A stretch of 64,000 nucleotides of DNA from Methanothermobacter thermautotrophicus (GCF_014889545.1 NZ_QKOF01000003.1:62001-126000), one strand, 5' to 3'. Numbered from the stretch's first letter, positions 25,908-35,074 are shown. The notes: a model not told the origin generated them from the sequence alone. Made by a program: numbers and translations.

Positions 25908-26950
25908 ACCTCTACTGTGAAGTGAAATTCACAACGCCAGTTATTCTTGTTCTTGAGCCATCATCGGCTCTCTGGGCTGATATACTGAGAGTTGCAACGG
26001 AAATCATTGACTCCTTCCCTGGAAGAGTTAAGAGGGTGTACTTCCTTGGCCAGAAGGAACATGAACCCGTCAGGACCTCGGGGGATCTTAAGAGGGATGG
26101 TCCCCGCTGGCTCAGGAGGGGCATTGACAGGCCCATCCTAATAAACCCGATCCTGGAGGAACTCAAGGAGGAAAAATTTACAGGTATCATAGTAATCGTT
26201 TCATCGAGGCTTCCACTTGATATTGAGGACTGGGAGGGTACAGATGTTCCAGGGAGGATGATATTTGTTAACATGGGTGATGGGGAGATTGAGGGCCCCT
26301 GCAGGGTTATCGGCAGATCAAACATCAACCTCGAGATAGCTCCCCTCATGAACATTGAGCCCGGGGAGGTTTTTGTTTCCGGTGATGGCTTTGTCCCTGT
26401 GAATTACAGTGTTGAACCATGCAGATCATCAGAGACGGTATTCAGGGATGGAGAATTTATCCTAAATATTGAACCATCCTCCGAACGTTTAAAGATCCAC
26501 CTCGCAGCGATATGTGGGGACAGATTTCCAGAACTCATTATAAGGCGCCATAATGGGACAGAGAAGGTGAGTTTCAGGGAGGAAAAGCCATGGTTTAATC
26601 AGGAATGGAACAGGATCCCTGATGATCTGCGGGAAATCATTAAATCAGCTGCAGAGACAGGGAAGTTCAGGTGCCCCTGCTGCGGTGAAAAACATGACGC
26701 TGATACTCTGATATGCCCCTCCGGGGACCTTATTTTAAGGGGGCTCCCAGCAGGCAGATGCATCCTCTTCAGGGGAGAGGAATACATTTCACTCACCCAT
26801 GTCCATGCCTATCCCCTGGAAGATGGGAAGATAATAACATCGGAGGGTAAGATTTACCGTCTGAAGGATGATGGTTGGGAGTACCTGAAGGATGTAGAGC
26901 CATATGAGAGGGTCGCTGATGATCTATTCGGATTATTCTATAAAATTTGA
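25892..26950 (+). CDS. Degenerate vWA-like protein with zinc ribbon
   Basis: 352 residues. The first 130 have the strand-helix pattern of a von Willebrand A fold (TPVILVLEPSSALWADIL, then FTGIIVIVSSRLPLD), but the metal-site DxSxS is replaced by EPSSA, so metal binding is doubtful. The middle is beta-rich. A zinc ribbon lies near residue 260 (CPCCGEKH with CPSG after it), then a GLPAGRCILFRGEEY segment. vWA proteins typically partner AAA+ ATPases, which matches the gene before it. Overlaps both neighbours. Fold assignment is tentative. Confidence 0.5.
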   Translation: MSEIMNLYCEVKFTTPVILVLEPSSALWADILRVATEIIDSFPGRVKRVYFLGQKEHEPVRTSGDLKRDGPRWLRRGIDRPILINPILEELKEEKFTGIIVIVSSRLPLDIEDWEGTDVPGRMIFVNMGDGEIEGPCRVIGRSNINLEIAPLMNIEPGEVFVSGDGFVPVNYSVEPCRSSETVFRDGEFILNIEPSSERLKIHLAAICGDRFPELIIRRHNGTEKVSFREEKPWFNQEWNRIPDDLREIIKSAAETGKFRCPCCGEKHDADTLICPSGDLILRGLPAGRCILFRGEEYISLTHVHAYPLEDGKIITSEGKIYRLKDDGWEYLKDVEPYERVADDLFGLFYKI

Positions 26951-27488
26951 TAGAACAGGATTCCCATTGATCCAGCTGGATGGCTGGAGTCATTTTATAG
27001 GCCTGTTCCCCGTCAGCAAGTACCAGTTTGAACGCTTCCTGGTGGATGATGAGGCTTCTGGATACACCGATGAATGGTACAGGGGTATCCTGGAATTGAA
27101 TCCGAGGAGGAGCTGGAGAAAAACAGGTGATAGAATATGGGAGCTCTTCATCACCGGCCTGGATAGGGATGTAATTGATGATTTCCTCGGCTACCTTGGA
27201 CCCGACTACAGGCTACCATCACTTGATGAATGGAAGGCTCTCCTCGAAGTTTCTGAATACATAGCTGAAATATCACCCGCCCTTAAAATGATCTGCAATG
27301 GGAGATCCCCAGAGCCGGTTCTGCACTGGCTGGAAGCCGGTCTCTGTCCCCTTATGAGGGAGGGAATCTTTGAGAGGATCCATGGAATCGGGAATAAGGT
27401 TGCTGGAAAACCCTTTCATGGCTTCTACCAAACACCTGGGCCCCGGAAGAACTCAAGGAGGTTAAAATGGACATGGTCAGGGGGATGA
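26919..27488 (+). CDS. Formylglycine-enzyme-like (FGE-sulfatase/SUMF) domain protein, frameshifted end
   Basis: About 189 residues as read. It shows the family landmarks FIGLFPVSKYQFERFL and YRLPSLDEWKALL, a divergent FGE/sulfatase-modifying fold. Catalytic cysteines of true FGE are not evident, so it is probably a binding or effector module. The reading frame ends WTWSGG, but another frame after 27440 reads TWAPEELKE and ends GFRVVRE at 27514, the standard family ending. One extra A in the CAAAC at 27435-27439 would restore it. The start at 26919 follows GAGAGGG and overlaps the vWA gene. Confidence 0.65.
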   Translation: MIYSDYSIKFDRTGFPLIQLDGWSHFIGLFPVSKYQFERFLVDDEASGYTDEWYRGILELNPRRSWRKTGDRIWELFITGLDRDVIDDFLGYLGPDYRLPSLDEWKALLEVSEYIAEISPALKMICNGRSPEPVLHWLEAGLCPLMREGIFERIHGIGNKVAGKPFHGFYQTPGPRKNSRRLKWTWSGG

Positions 27489-27526
27489 TCGGCTTCAGGG
27501 TTGTAAGGGAATGATGGGGGTGTATT

Positions 27527-28135
27527 ATGGGGAAATTGAGGATTGGCAGGTTTCTTATATCTTCAAACGTTAATGGTCCCGGGAGAAGGTTCGTCATATG
27601 GTTTCAGGGTTGCCCCATCCGCTGCAGAGGCTGCATAAACCCTGAATTTCATGATGAAGATGGCGGATATACCGTGGAAACTGACCACCTGGTTGACATT
27701 ATCAGGGATCTGGGGGATGAAATAGAGGGGGTAACCTTCACCGGCGGCGAACCCCTTATCCAGGCAGTGGAGCTTGTGAAGCTTGCAGCGTCTGTCAGGT
27801 CAATGGGTCTTACAGTGGTATGCTTCACAGGATATGAGATGGATGAAATCCTTAAAGGGAACATAGAGGGCGGGCTCGAGCTCCTTGAATTTTTAGATGT
27901 GCTCATAGATGGCCCCTACGTTGAGGAGAAGAGTGCGCCGTTGCTCTGGCGTGGAAGCACGAATCAGAGGGTTCATTTTCTTACAGAACGCTATGCTGAA
28001 TTTAAGGAAAGGGTTCATGAAGGTTCTAAGATGGAAGCCGAGATTAAAATAAGTGGAGACTGTGTTTGCATGACAGGAACTTTTGATGTTGAATTCTGGG
28101 AGGAACTCAGAAGGAGGTTAAATGATGGAGGTTAG
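27527..28135 (+). CDS. Radical SAM activase-like protein (NrdG/PflA type)
   Basis: 202 residues. The cluster motif is CPIRCRGC (C29, C33, C36), with the SAM-binding TFTGGEPL at about 70. Short 4Fe-4S activases of this size make glycyl radicals on ribonucleotide reductase or pyruvate formate-lyase-like enzymes. No glycyl-radical enzyme is encoded nearby; the neighbours are the FGE-like protein and a GTPase, overlapped by 14 bases. It may act on a component of this operon. A GGGGGTG precedes the start. Confidence 0.85.
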   Translation: MGKLRIGRFLISSNVNGPGRRFVIWFQGCPIRCRGCINPEFHDEDGGYTVETDHLVDIIRDLGDEIEGVTFTGGEPLIQAVELVKLAASVRSMGLTVVCFTGYEMDEILKGNIEGGLELLEFLDVLIDGPYVEEKSAPLLWRGSTNQRVHFLTERYAEFKERVHEGSKMEAEIKISGDCVCMTGTFDVEFWEELRRRLNDGG

Positions 28136-29135
28136 ATGCCCCTACTGTCTCTCTGAGACCAGGGCCGAACTTAAACCAGGGACAGGTTACTGCTGTCCAG
28201 AGTGTCAGGAGGCACTCCCCCGGGATTACGTTGACCGCTCAAACTCAAGGGCCAGGATAGGCCTTGTTGGTTTTACAGGTCACGGGAAGACGGTTTATCT
28301 CACAAGCCTCTTTTACACCCTGAGGGTCCTCTCAAACAGGGACATATGGAGGAACTTTTCCTGGCGAACCTGCGATGACCACACCCATAAAATAAAATAC
28401 TCGGATGTCAGGAAATTTGAGAACTCAAAGCTTCCACAGAGCACACCTGAAAATTTCCCCAGACCCGCCCTAATACATCTACAGAATGTGCCATCAATGG
28501 GGGATATCTTCCTAACATTCTATGATACGGCTGGAAGGGTTTATGAGAGCACAGAAAAGATAACCGATATGGGGAGATTCGTTGCACATGCAGACACAGT
28601 GTTTTTCCTCATAAGCCTCAGTGAGAGCGGCCTCGGTAACTGTGACATGGCTGATGTCAGTTTTGAAATGGAGCGGCTCCTTGATATATACATAAGGGGG
28701 GTTTATGAGAAGATGCATGTTGACCTTTCAGATAACCAGGAAATGGTGGTGCTCCTGACAAAGGCCGATGAGATTGACATCCTGCCTGAGGACCTCCATA
28801 ATCTTTTAAACAGATCTTCATGCAACTGGTGGATAAGTGATGGCTCCGGTGGAATGGAGAGTAAACTCAGAGACCTTGATAACTATTCTGACAGGATAAG
28901 AAAATGGCTGAGAAGTGAGGGCTGTGGAGGATTTGTTAATCTCGCTGAAAACAATTTTAAGGGTGTTAAGTATACGCTGATCTCATCAACAGGGGCCAGT
29001 CCCATGGGGGATACCCTGGTCACGAAACTTGAACCCGAGCACCCAAAGGGGGTCATCAACCCCCTGGTCTTTGCAATGAGGAGCGCATCCTCCCGTCATG
29101 GTAAATCAAAACTGGGGAGTTTCTTCGGGAGGTAG
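28122..29135 (+). CDS. Zinc-ribbon GTPase, DO-GTPase2-like
   Basis: 337 residues. A zinc ribbon (CPYC and CCPEC, residues 6-28) precedes a GTPase domain with P-loop GFTGHGKT (50-57), switch II YDTAG and the base-specificity motif TKAD. This architecture fits DO-GTPase2, a family described computationally as paired with GAP1 proteins in NTP-dependent conflict systems. AGGAGG lies right before the ATGATG start. The next gene, GAP1-like, follows immediately, which supports the pairing. Confidence 0.8.
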   Translation: MMEVRCPYCLSETRAELKPGTGYCCPECQEALPRDYVDRSNSRARIGLVGFTGHGKTVYLTSLFYTLRVLSNRDIWRNFSWRTCDDHTHKIKYSDVRKFENSKLPQSTPENFPRPALIHLQNVPSMGDIFLTFYDTAGRVYESTEKITDMGRFVAHADTVFFLISLSESGLGNCDMADVSFEMERLLDIYIRGVYEKMHVDLSDNQEMVVLLTKADEIDILPEDLHNLLNRSSCNWWISDGSGGMESKLRDLDNYSDRIRKWLRSEGCGGFVNLAENNFKGVKYTLISSTGASPMGDTLVTKLEPEHPKGVINPLVFAMRSASSRHGKSKLGSFFGR

Positions 29136-29141
29136 GTGTTC

Positions 29142-30650
29142 ATGGAGATATACCGGTTTGTATACACCAAGGTGCCCCCTGAGGAGTCTCCATGGGGAAT
29201 AAGGGATTTTCACACAGTCTTCTATCCGGTGGATCTTATTTCAAGGGAGGACCTTCATGAAATTGAGAGAATGATACACAAGCCACAGATAGATGGCTTT
29301 AAAGATAAATTGACGGTCTTTTACATGAAGATGGATGGCAGGGATTATCTTGCAATCCTTTACCTCACTGATCTTCCTGAGGAGAGGGATGTTTTTGGGA
29401 GGGGAGGTCTCTTCCTGTGCCATGGCTTTTTATTCCCGCCCGAACTTTGGATGATGGCTCAAACACCCCTCGAACTCTTTGATATGGTGAAGGACAAGGT
29501 ATTTGAGGGGATCGAAGACCTTCTAAACTCAGATGCTGTTAATAAAAGTACCGGTAACATTGAGGCCATAGAGGTTTCCAGTTATCCACCATCAGGGGAT
29601 AGAAGGCCTCCATTATCGGATGATTTTAAATTAAAGATGGCCCTATACCTCTTTAAGATGGCTTCAGGGATCCATGAATCCCCACCTCTGATTTTAGATG
29701 GCAACCCCTCAGATGTATCAGATCTTATAAATGAGGTTCTCTTCTACATCCCGGATGAACTTAAGGTCAACCTTGGATGGGATTCAGCCTTTGATGGGGG
29801 TAGCATCTACCACCATCCCCTTAAAATACTCGGATTCAGTGAGGAAAGGCCATATGGGAAAAATCCAGTTTTAGTTAATCTGGATAATCGTACGGTGGAT
29901 TGTCCGGGCGAATCATCCGGGCTTTTATATCCCCATTCAAGCTATGAGAGATGGCTGGAGAACTGTGATGAAACAGTTTCAAAGGAGGATATCAATGCAG
30001 CCTACAGGCTTTCACTCTTACTTGATTCCATGGAACCACCCTCCTCAGTTGAAGAGGTAATGCCCCAGCTGGAAAACTTTGGTTACATCAACAGGGACCC
30101 CATTGAGGGGCAGTTCAGGAGAAAATTCCATGAAGTCTTTGGCATGACCCTCACTGATCCTGATTTACCTCCGGGGACCATGCTGAAGTTCCTCATTGAG
30201 GGCCCATCATGTGATTCCATGGCGGGTTTCATTGAGTCACTGGTTCTTGATGGTTATCTCACTGAGGAGGACATAGAACTTCCCTTGGAGGTCACAGAGA
30301 GGAGCAGGATTTTGAGGATCATTCAGAGGTTATGGGATGGCGCTGATATCTCTGACGAACTCATGGAACTTGATTCTGAAGAAAGCCGCCAGCTCTTCCC
30401 ATATCTAATTGGAACCGGTCTTTTGATGAAGAATGAACCACTTAAAGATTTATTGAGGGATGATGAGGATTTTAAAGCTTTATCAGATGAAATGGAGGAT
30501 CTTTCTGATATTTTAAATAGCTCTGGATTCTCTGTATCTGGAAGTGACTCCGCAGATGATCCTGAAGATGGATCTGAGATCAATCTGAGTAAATTGAAGA
30601 TGATAATATCGGAATTAAAGCTGATAATATCCGGGCTCAGGAGGCAATGA
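29142..30650 (+). CDS. GAP1-like GTPase-associated protein
   Basis: 502 residues, no membrane segment. The N-terminus (RFVYTKVPPEESPWGIRDFHTVFYPVDL) has the pattern of GAP1-N domains, the usual partner of DO-GTPases: an early Tyr-Thr then a G-x-x-D/F-x-T segment. The rest is helical, with an acidic Ser-rich linker near residue 465 and a coiled-coil end. It should sense or transmit the GTPase state to an effector. GGAGGTAGG supports ATG 29142 over the GTG at 29136. Last gene of the operon. Confidence 0.7.
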   Translation: MEIYRFVYTKVPPEESPWGIRDFHTVFYPVDLISREDLHEIERMIHKPQIDGFKDKLTVFYMKMDGRDYLAILYLTDLPEERDVFGRGGLFLCHGFLFPPELWMMAQTPLELFDMVKDKVFEGIEDLLNSDAVNKSTGNIEAIEVSSYPPSGDRRPPLSDDFKLKMALYLFKMASGIHESPPLILDGNPSDVSDLINEVLFYIPDELKVNLGWDSAFDGGSIYHHPLKILGFSEERPYGKNPVLVNLDNRTVDCPGESSGLLYPHSSYERWLENCDETVSKEDINAAYRLSLLLDSMEPPSSVEEVMPQLENFGYINRDPIEGQFRRKFHEVFGMTLTDPDLPPGTMLKFLIEGPSCDSMAGFIESLVLDGYLTEEDIELPLEVTERSRILRIIQRLWDGADISDELMELDSEESRQLFPYLIGTGLLMKNEPLKDLLRDDEDFKALSDEMEDLSDILNSSGFSVSGSDSADDPEDGSEINLSKLKMIISELKLIISGLRRQ

Positions 30651-30718
30651 GTGTCTTCATACTCTGAATGGACAATATAAGAAAAATAAAAAAAAGGGAT
30701 ATCAGCTCACCATCCATT

Positions 30719-31225
30719 TCAAGTGCAGACCTTTCCTGATGGAGTTAAAAGGTTACCACGGGCTGTGATGCCAAAGAATACCACATCCTCAGGCCCGTAG
30801 CCCCCCTTGAAGGCCCAGTCTGTTGTTTCAAAGTAGGCCCTTTCACCTGATCCCAGGGTGTCTATGCGGGATGATCCTCTGAATACTGGAGCCCTTCCCA
30901 TGCCTATGAGATCTCCATCCCTGTTAAATCCCTTTACCCAGACATAATCGATCTGCATGGCTGAACTGTATCTGTTCTGGATCTCCCCCCTCACAATATG
31001 GTCTCCGCTGTAATCTGAGAGGACCGTGTAGTTGAGGACCTCTGCCTGGGATTTACCCATTAGGATATCATTGAAATCTGACATCCCATTGATATCACCA
31101 TACGCAAAACTGAGTAATCCCCCTATTAGTAATGGTATTATGATCAGGGTTGCCCTTGTGAGGGTGCTCCGTCTACTCCACCATCCACGTAATCTGCCAG
31201 TTTTCCCATCATCATCTGAAGACAT
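30719..31225 (-). CDS. Membrane-anchored FxLYD-like extracellular protein
   Basis: 168 residues: a cytoplasmic head (DDDGKTGRLRGWWSRRS), one membrane helix (LIIIPLLIGGLLSFAYG) and an extracellular beta domain with the FxLYD-type pattern (VLNYTVLSDYSGDHIVRGEIQN, YVWVKGFNRDGDLIG). These domains are common on methanogen surfaces, with no known ligand. Convergent with the GAP1 gene. A damaged paralogue lies directly upstream on the same strand. Confidence 0.7.
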   Translation of the reverse strand: MSSDDDGKTGRLRGWWSRRSTLTRATLIIIPLLIGGLLSFAYGDINGMSDFNDILMGKSQAEVLNYTVLSDYSGDHIVRGEIQNRYSSAMQIDYVWVKGFNRDGDLIGMGRAPVFRGSSRIDTLGSGERAYFETTDWAFKGGYGPEDVVFFGITARGNLLTPSGKVCT

Positions 31226-31725
31226 TATATCACCTTATTAAGTCATTCAAACCTTAAGAAGTCATCTACTGAAGGCGTGCTCGTGTTTGAAGTCCAAACG
31301 TAAAATTTTGGGGAGGTTTCTCAAAAATATGTCCTTCGAATCCCTTCTTCTCACCGGGCTGGAGTTTAGAACCCGCAAAAACCCACCCACACAAACGATC
31401 TTCACTTGAGTCAAAACCCGCTATCCAAATGGAATCAACATACACAGGTTCTTCGTAGTTGTTCTGAATCTCACCGTTTATACGGTAAAAACCGTCAGGA
31501 TCAGGACTTATGGTGTAGTTTACAATACTTAGCTGAAATTCTTCATTGTCAAGTTCTATGGCAGTCCACCCCATGGCTGTAACCCATAGAGTATGTGGAG
31601 TATGCCCAGAGTATTATGCCGAGGATTATGATGCCTTTTCTGGTGTAACTGCTCCGTCTACTCCACCATCCACGTAATCTGCCAGTTTTTCCATCATCAT
31701 CTGAAGACATTATATCACCTTATTA
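31165..31725 (-). repeat. 76-base direct repeat at the 5' ends of the FxLYD pair
   Basis: Bases 31165-31240 and 31650-31725 differ at one position by eye. They cover the ribosome site and the first 20 codons of each gene, while the downstream parts have diverged. This is a trace of tandem duplication with later conversion of the 5' end. Confidence 0.8.
31266..31710 (-). pseudogene. Frameshifted paralogue of the FxLYD-like gene
   Basis: The start (ATG at 31710) and the first 20 residues are the same as in the neighbouring gene. A membrane helix follows, and the frame stops at 31549-31551 (HRT then TGA). The extracellular domain continues in another frame from about 31574 (VNYTISPDPDGFYRINGEIQN, then SIWIAGFD) to 31266. 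A single-base change in the GGGG near 31570 would join them. Whether it is dead or a sequence error cannot be told here. Confidence 0.7.
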
Positions 31726-32009
31726 GTTAACAGTTTTGTTGATAACGTACAATTGAATGGTTGCACAATTAAATGTTTCTATTTAAAATTTGGATGTTAA
31801 TTTAATTAATTCATAATTGATGATTAAATATGATTAAATCGGACTAATCAAAAAAAATGTTTTAACTTATAAATTTAACAAAAATAAATGACATTTCATG
31901 GATTCTTAATAGCTATTTTTCCGGCCGTCCATCTGCAGTAACTTTCTGGCTGCAGTCACATCGCAATTAAATGACCATAACATCAGTGTTTTTTCACTGC
32001 TGAACATGG

Positions 32010-32045
32010 TTCTTATGTAACCGGAACCTTCGAGTTACATAAGAA
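32010..32045 (+). promoter_or_regulatory. 12-base inverted repeat upstream of the histidine kinase
   Basis: TTCTTATGTAAC (32010-32021) and GTTACATAAGAA (32034-32045) are perfect inverted copies with a 12-base spacer. They lie 145 bases before the kinase start, in a 480-base gap (31711-32189) that is otherwise AT-rich and holds no gene. Likely a dimer binding site or an RNA hairpin. Confidence 0.55.
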
Positions 32046-32189
32046 TCCGGTCTTCGCTGGGGATTAAAATTTCCGCCCCACAGACCTTAAAATGGTTATT
32101 ATCCTGGCAGTTCCCCCAGATATTCCATTTAAAGATTTTTTCAAAAAATATTTATTATATAGTGCTTATAGATCAGAAAGGTGATTTAA

Positions 32190-33875
32190 ATGGGCTCTGC
32201 AGCTTTATTAAGACCCGAATCCCTCGATGAAAAGATAACACTTTCAATGAGCATTTCTGTACTCATAATATCCATCATGGCACTGATTCTATGGTTAACC
32301 GGGGCGCTCCAGACACCCCAGGTTGGACCCTTCCTTGATAAGGACCCGACCATATTTATGAGTTTCATTCTCCTGGCCACCGCAACCCTATCCCTGAAGG
32401 TTTCCAGGAAAGTAACATCCGTCGTTCTATCACTGATGGTCATGGCCCTCCAGTTTTCTGGAGGTAGCCAACCCCTCCACCCTGGGGCATGGACAGTAAC
32501 ATCCCTTATAATCATATCATACTCCGCTGCAATAATCCTTTTTTCCATTGAACGGTACTCAGTTGCCCAGATAATCAGTTACACTGCAGGTACAGCGGCA
32601 TATGCACTTTTCCTATCAGACATAACCGGGATTATGGAAACAGAGCCACATTTCAGGGCATGCATAACCTCCGCTGCCATGATGGTGTTCCTGGCCATAG
32701 GCCTCCTCAGCACCCACCCCTCAAGGGGTGTTGTGGAGCCACTCTATTCAGGGAGGATCGGGGGCTACACCGGGCGGATGCTGATACCCATCGTGATAGG
32801 TTCCCTGACCATCACATCATTCATAGTAATCAGCGGCAGCAGCCACATCCCCTTCTCCGTCGATGTCTTCCTGGCCACCCTGAACCTGGCACTTTTAATT
32901 GTAATAATAACATTCACAGCCTACAAACTCAACCAGGTGGATTATGAGAGAATAAAAAATCAGAGGAAAAGCCAGAGGATGTGGAGGTTCTTCAGGAACG
33001 TTGTGGACAACCTTGAGGAGGCGGTGGCGGTCCTGGACTCTAACGGGGACATCATCCACAGCAACACCGCCATGAAGAACCTGGAACTGGACCTCAGGAG
33101 ACTGTGGAAAGAAAATCTGGACGGTAAGGATCTTCCACAGCCCATAGGAACCTTAAGATCCGCAGGCAGGTACTTCACGGGATGGGCCATACCCCTGGAT
33201 GATGGCGGGATCATATCCCTGATGGATATAAGCGGACTTGTGGAGGTACAGGAGGATCTGCGGTCATCCCTCAGGGAAAAGGAGGCGCTGCTGAGGGAAA
33301 TCCAGCACAGGGTCAGGAACAACCTTCAGATAATCACAGGCCTCATAAACATCCAGCTTCAGGATGCAGATGGTCCAGCGAAGGAGGCGCTCCTGGCTGT
33401 CCAGACCAGGGTGAGGGCCATGACCATAATACAGGAGTCACTCTACAGCACTGATGATTACAGCAGTGTACACATCGAATCATGTATTTCCAGGATGATA
33501 GAGCACCTCAAATCCCTGCTGGGTGCACACGGTGTGGGATTCCATATCAGAGCGGACCTCAAACTCAACCTTGAAACAGCGATGCCACTATGCCTCATGG
33601 TAAATGAGCTTGTGACAAATGCCATAAAACATGCATTCCCTGAGGGGAAGGGAAAGGTCCACATTGAGATAGAGGAGGGGGAATCAGGGTACCGCATGCG
33701 CTTTGCAGATGATGGAATCGGTTTCAGTGGTGATGGGTATGGTACGGGCCTGAAACTTGTAAGGATCCTTGTGGAGCAGCTTGAGGGGGATCTGAAGATC
33801 CTTGTAAATGAGGAGAAAGGGGGGACGGAGATACTGGTACCCTTCAGGGAACTCCACTACAGGGAGAGGACCTAG
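32190..33875 (+). CDS. Membrane sensor histidine kinase (HisKA_2 type)
   Basis: 561 residues. About eight membrane helices fill residues 18-250. A PAS-like domain follows (NVVDNLEEAVAVLDSNGDIIHSN). The phospho-accepting histidine is in LREIQHRVRNNLQIITGL near residue 372, of the HisKA_2 form typical of methanogen kinases. The ATPase domain has the N box NELVTNAIKHAF and the G box DDGIGF. No response regulator is adjacent, so it is an orphan kinase. Signal unknown; the membrane part suggests an envelope cue. AAAGGTGATTTAA precedes the ATG. Confidence 0.88.
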   Translation: MGSAALLRPESLDEKITLSMSISVLIISIMALILWLTGALQTPQVGPFLDKDPTIFMSFILLATATLSLKVSRKVTSVVLSLMVMALQFSGGSQPLHPGAWTVTSLIIISYSAAIILFSIERYSVAQIISYTAGTAAYALFLSDITGIMETEPHFRACITSAAMMVFLAIGLLSTHPSRGVVEPLYSGRIGGYTGRMLIPIVIGSLTITSFIVISGSSHIPFSVDVFLATLNLALLIVIITFTAYKLNQVDYERIKNQRKSQRMWRFFRNVVDNLEEAVAVLDSNGDIIHSNTAMKNLELDLRRLWKENLDGKDLPQPIGTLRSAGRYFTGWAIPLDDGGIISLMDISGLVEVQEDLRSSLREKEALLREIQHRVRNNLQIITGLINIQLQDADGPAKEALLAVQTRVRAMTIIQESLYSTDDYSSVHIESCISRMIEHLKSLLGAHGVGFHIRADLKLNLETAMPLCLMVNELVTNAIKHAFPEGKGKVHIEIEEGESGYRMRFADDGIGFSGDGYGTGLKLVRILVEQLEGDLKILVNEEKGGTEILVPFRELHYRERT

Positions 33876-34006
33876 CAGTTAAACCGTGGAGAGGTACAGT
33901 GGCTGGCATCTGACATGTAGCTGTCACTGTATCTGAGCAGGGAAAACATTGATATGAATGAACTCCATAGGGATGACCTCTGAGGAGAGAATATCCCGGC
34001 TTCAGG

Positions 34007-34482
34007 ATGGATGAGGAAACATGGTTGAGGCATGCAAATCTATGGAGTGCATGGACAATGCTCATGGCGCTACCCCTTAATTGTTGCAGCATTCTGCAGT
34101 AGGGATGTATCATCCGGTACTCTCGGTCCTCTGGACATATCTGAATCCCAGGATATTTTAAAAACCGGAATCTATGGACAGCTGGGCATCCAGGTCGGTT
34201 CTCGATGAGAGGGTCTGGAATCCATGTACCTGAACACCACAGGAGGGTTCCGGCATACTGAACCTCATAGCAGCCATCGGGAGGGTCCCAATTGTTTGGG
34301 GTGTCTACCGCCTGGAGGTGTGGCCACTCTTACCTGTATTTGCAATGGTCTACCCTGGCAAGCTGTGGTACCCAGACAGATTGGTCTGGTTGTACCAGGA
34401 AATGAAGGAAAACCCTGAATACAGGGACTGGCTCTACTGGCCGGTAAAGATTTGCCTTTTCTCCACCTTCTGTTATTCATGA
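34007..34482 (+). pseudogene. Decayed DUF6653-like membrane protein gene
   Basis: An ATG at 34007 reads DEETWLRHANLWSAWTMLMALPL, then the frame breaks; a second frame continues with IVAAFCSRD, a third carries MYLNTTGG (34224 on), and from 34252 the sequence reads ILNLIAAIGRVPIVWGVYRL and LWYPDRLVWLYQEMKENPEY to a stop at 34480-34482. The RHANxWSxWT opening recalls the small DUF6653 membrane family. At least three frame changes are needed, so this is a dead gene. It fills most of an otherwise empty 690-base gap (33876-34565). Confidence 0.7.
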
Positions 34483-34565
34483 ATACTGAAAGGCCCATTT
34501 AATGGTTACGAATCTAGGGTCAGAACAATAACTGGACTTAGAGAACTGGAGTTTAAAAATTTAGA

Positions 34566-34997
34566 TTAGATAGTTTCAGGAGGTCTTCCCCGATACCTCC
34601 TGGCGTCTTCTCGGATTTTTTGCTGATCCTCTTCACTCCATAGATATATCCGTACATAATCAGTTCCCATGAAAATAATATGCCCGCACTCATACTCCCT
34701 GTATTCTTTTTCGTACATTATTCCATCCTTCTCGTACCATGGAACATCATAACTGCACGAGAATGGAGCCCCACAGTAGGGACACCTTGATTTATCCACC
34801 CAGTTCTCTGGCATGGGCATGACTCTATCCATGCTTCTGTTACTGGAGGAGGCCGGGTTCTTCATTGTGTTACCATCATAACTGAAGGAATTATTCTGTG
34901 AATCCACCTCAACGTTGAGCATTATACCTGCCATAAATGAAACCGCCCCAAAGAGAACAAGACAAACTACAATCAATAGTTTTGTTAGTTTATCCAT
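34566..34997 (-). CDS. Membrane-anchored protein with extracellular zinc-type CxxC
   Basis: 143 residues: one N-terminal membrane helix (LTKLLIVVCLVLFGAVSFMAGIML), a Ser/Asn-rich linker, and an outer domain with CPYCGAPF and a later YECGH, perhaps a metal or disulfide site. GGAGGAATATCA supports the start at 34997; the ORF extends 11 codons upstream. The gene at 35282 on the other strand has the same plan (short helix ending TAGI/MAGI, polar linker, Tyr-rich domain). Function unknown. Confidence 0.65.
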   Translation of the reverse strand: MDKLTKLLIVVCLVLFGAVSFMAGIMLNVEVDSQNNSFSYDGNTMKNPASSSNRSMDRVMPMPENWVDKSRCPYCGAPFSCSYDVPWYEKDGIMYEKEYREYECGHIIFMGTDYVRIYLWSEEDQQKIREDARRYRGRPPETI

Positions 34998-35074
34998 TGA
35001 TATTCCTCCTGAATCAAAATATTGAAGCACCTCTGAGATAATATAAAAAACTTTAATATTAAAAAACTTTAATA

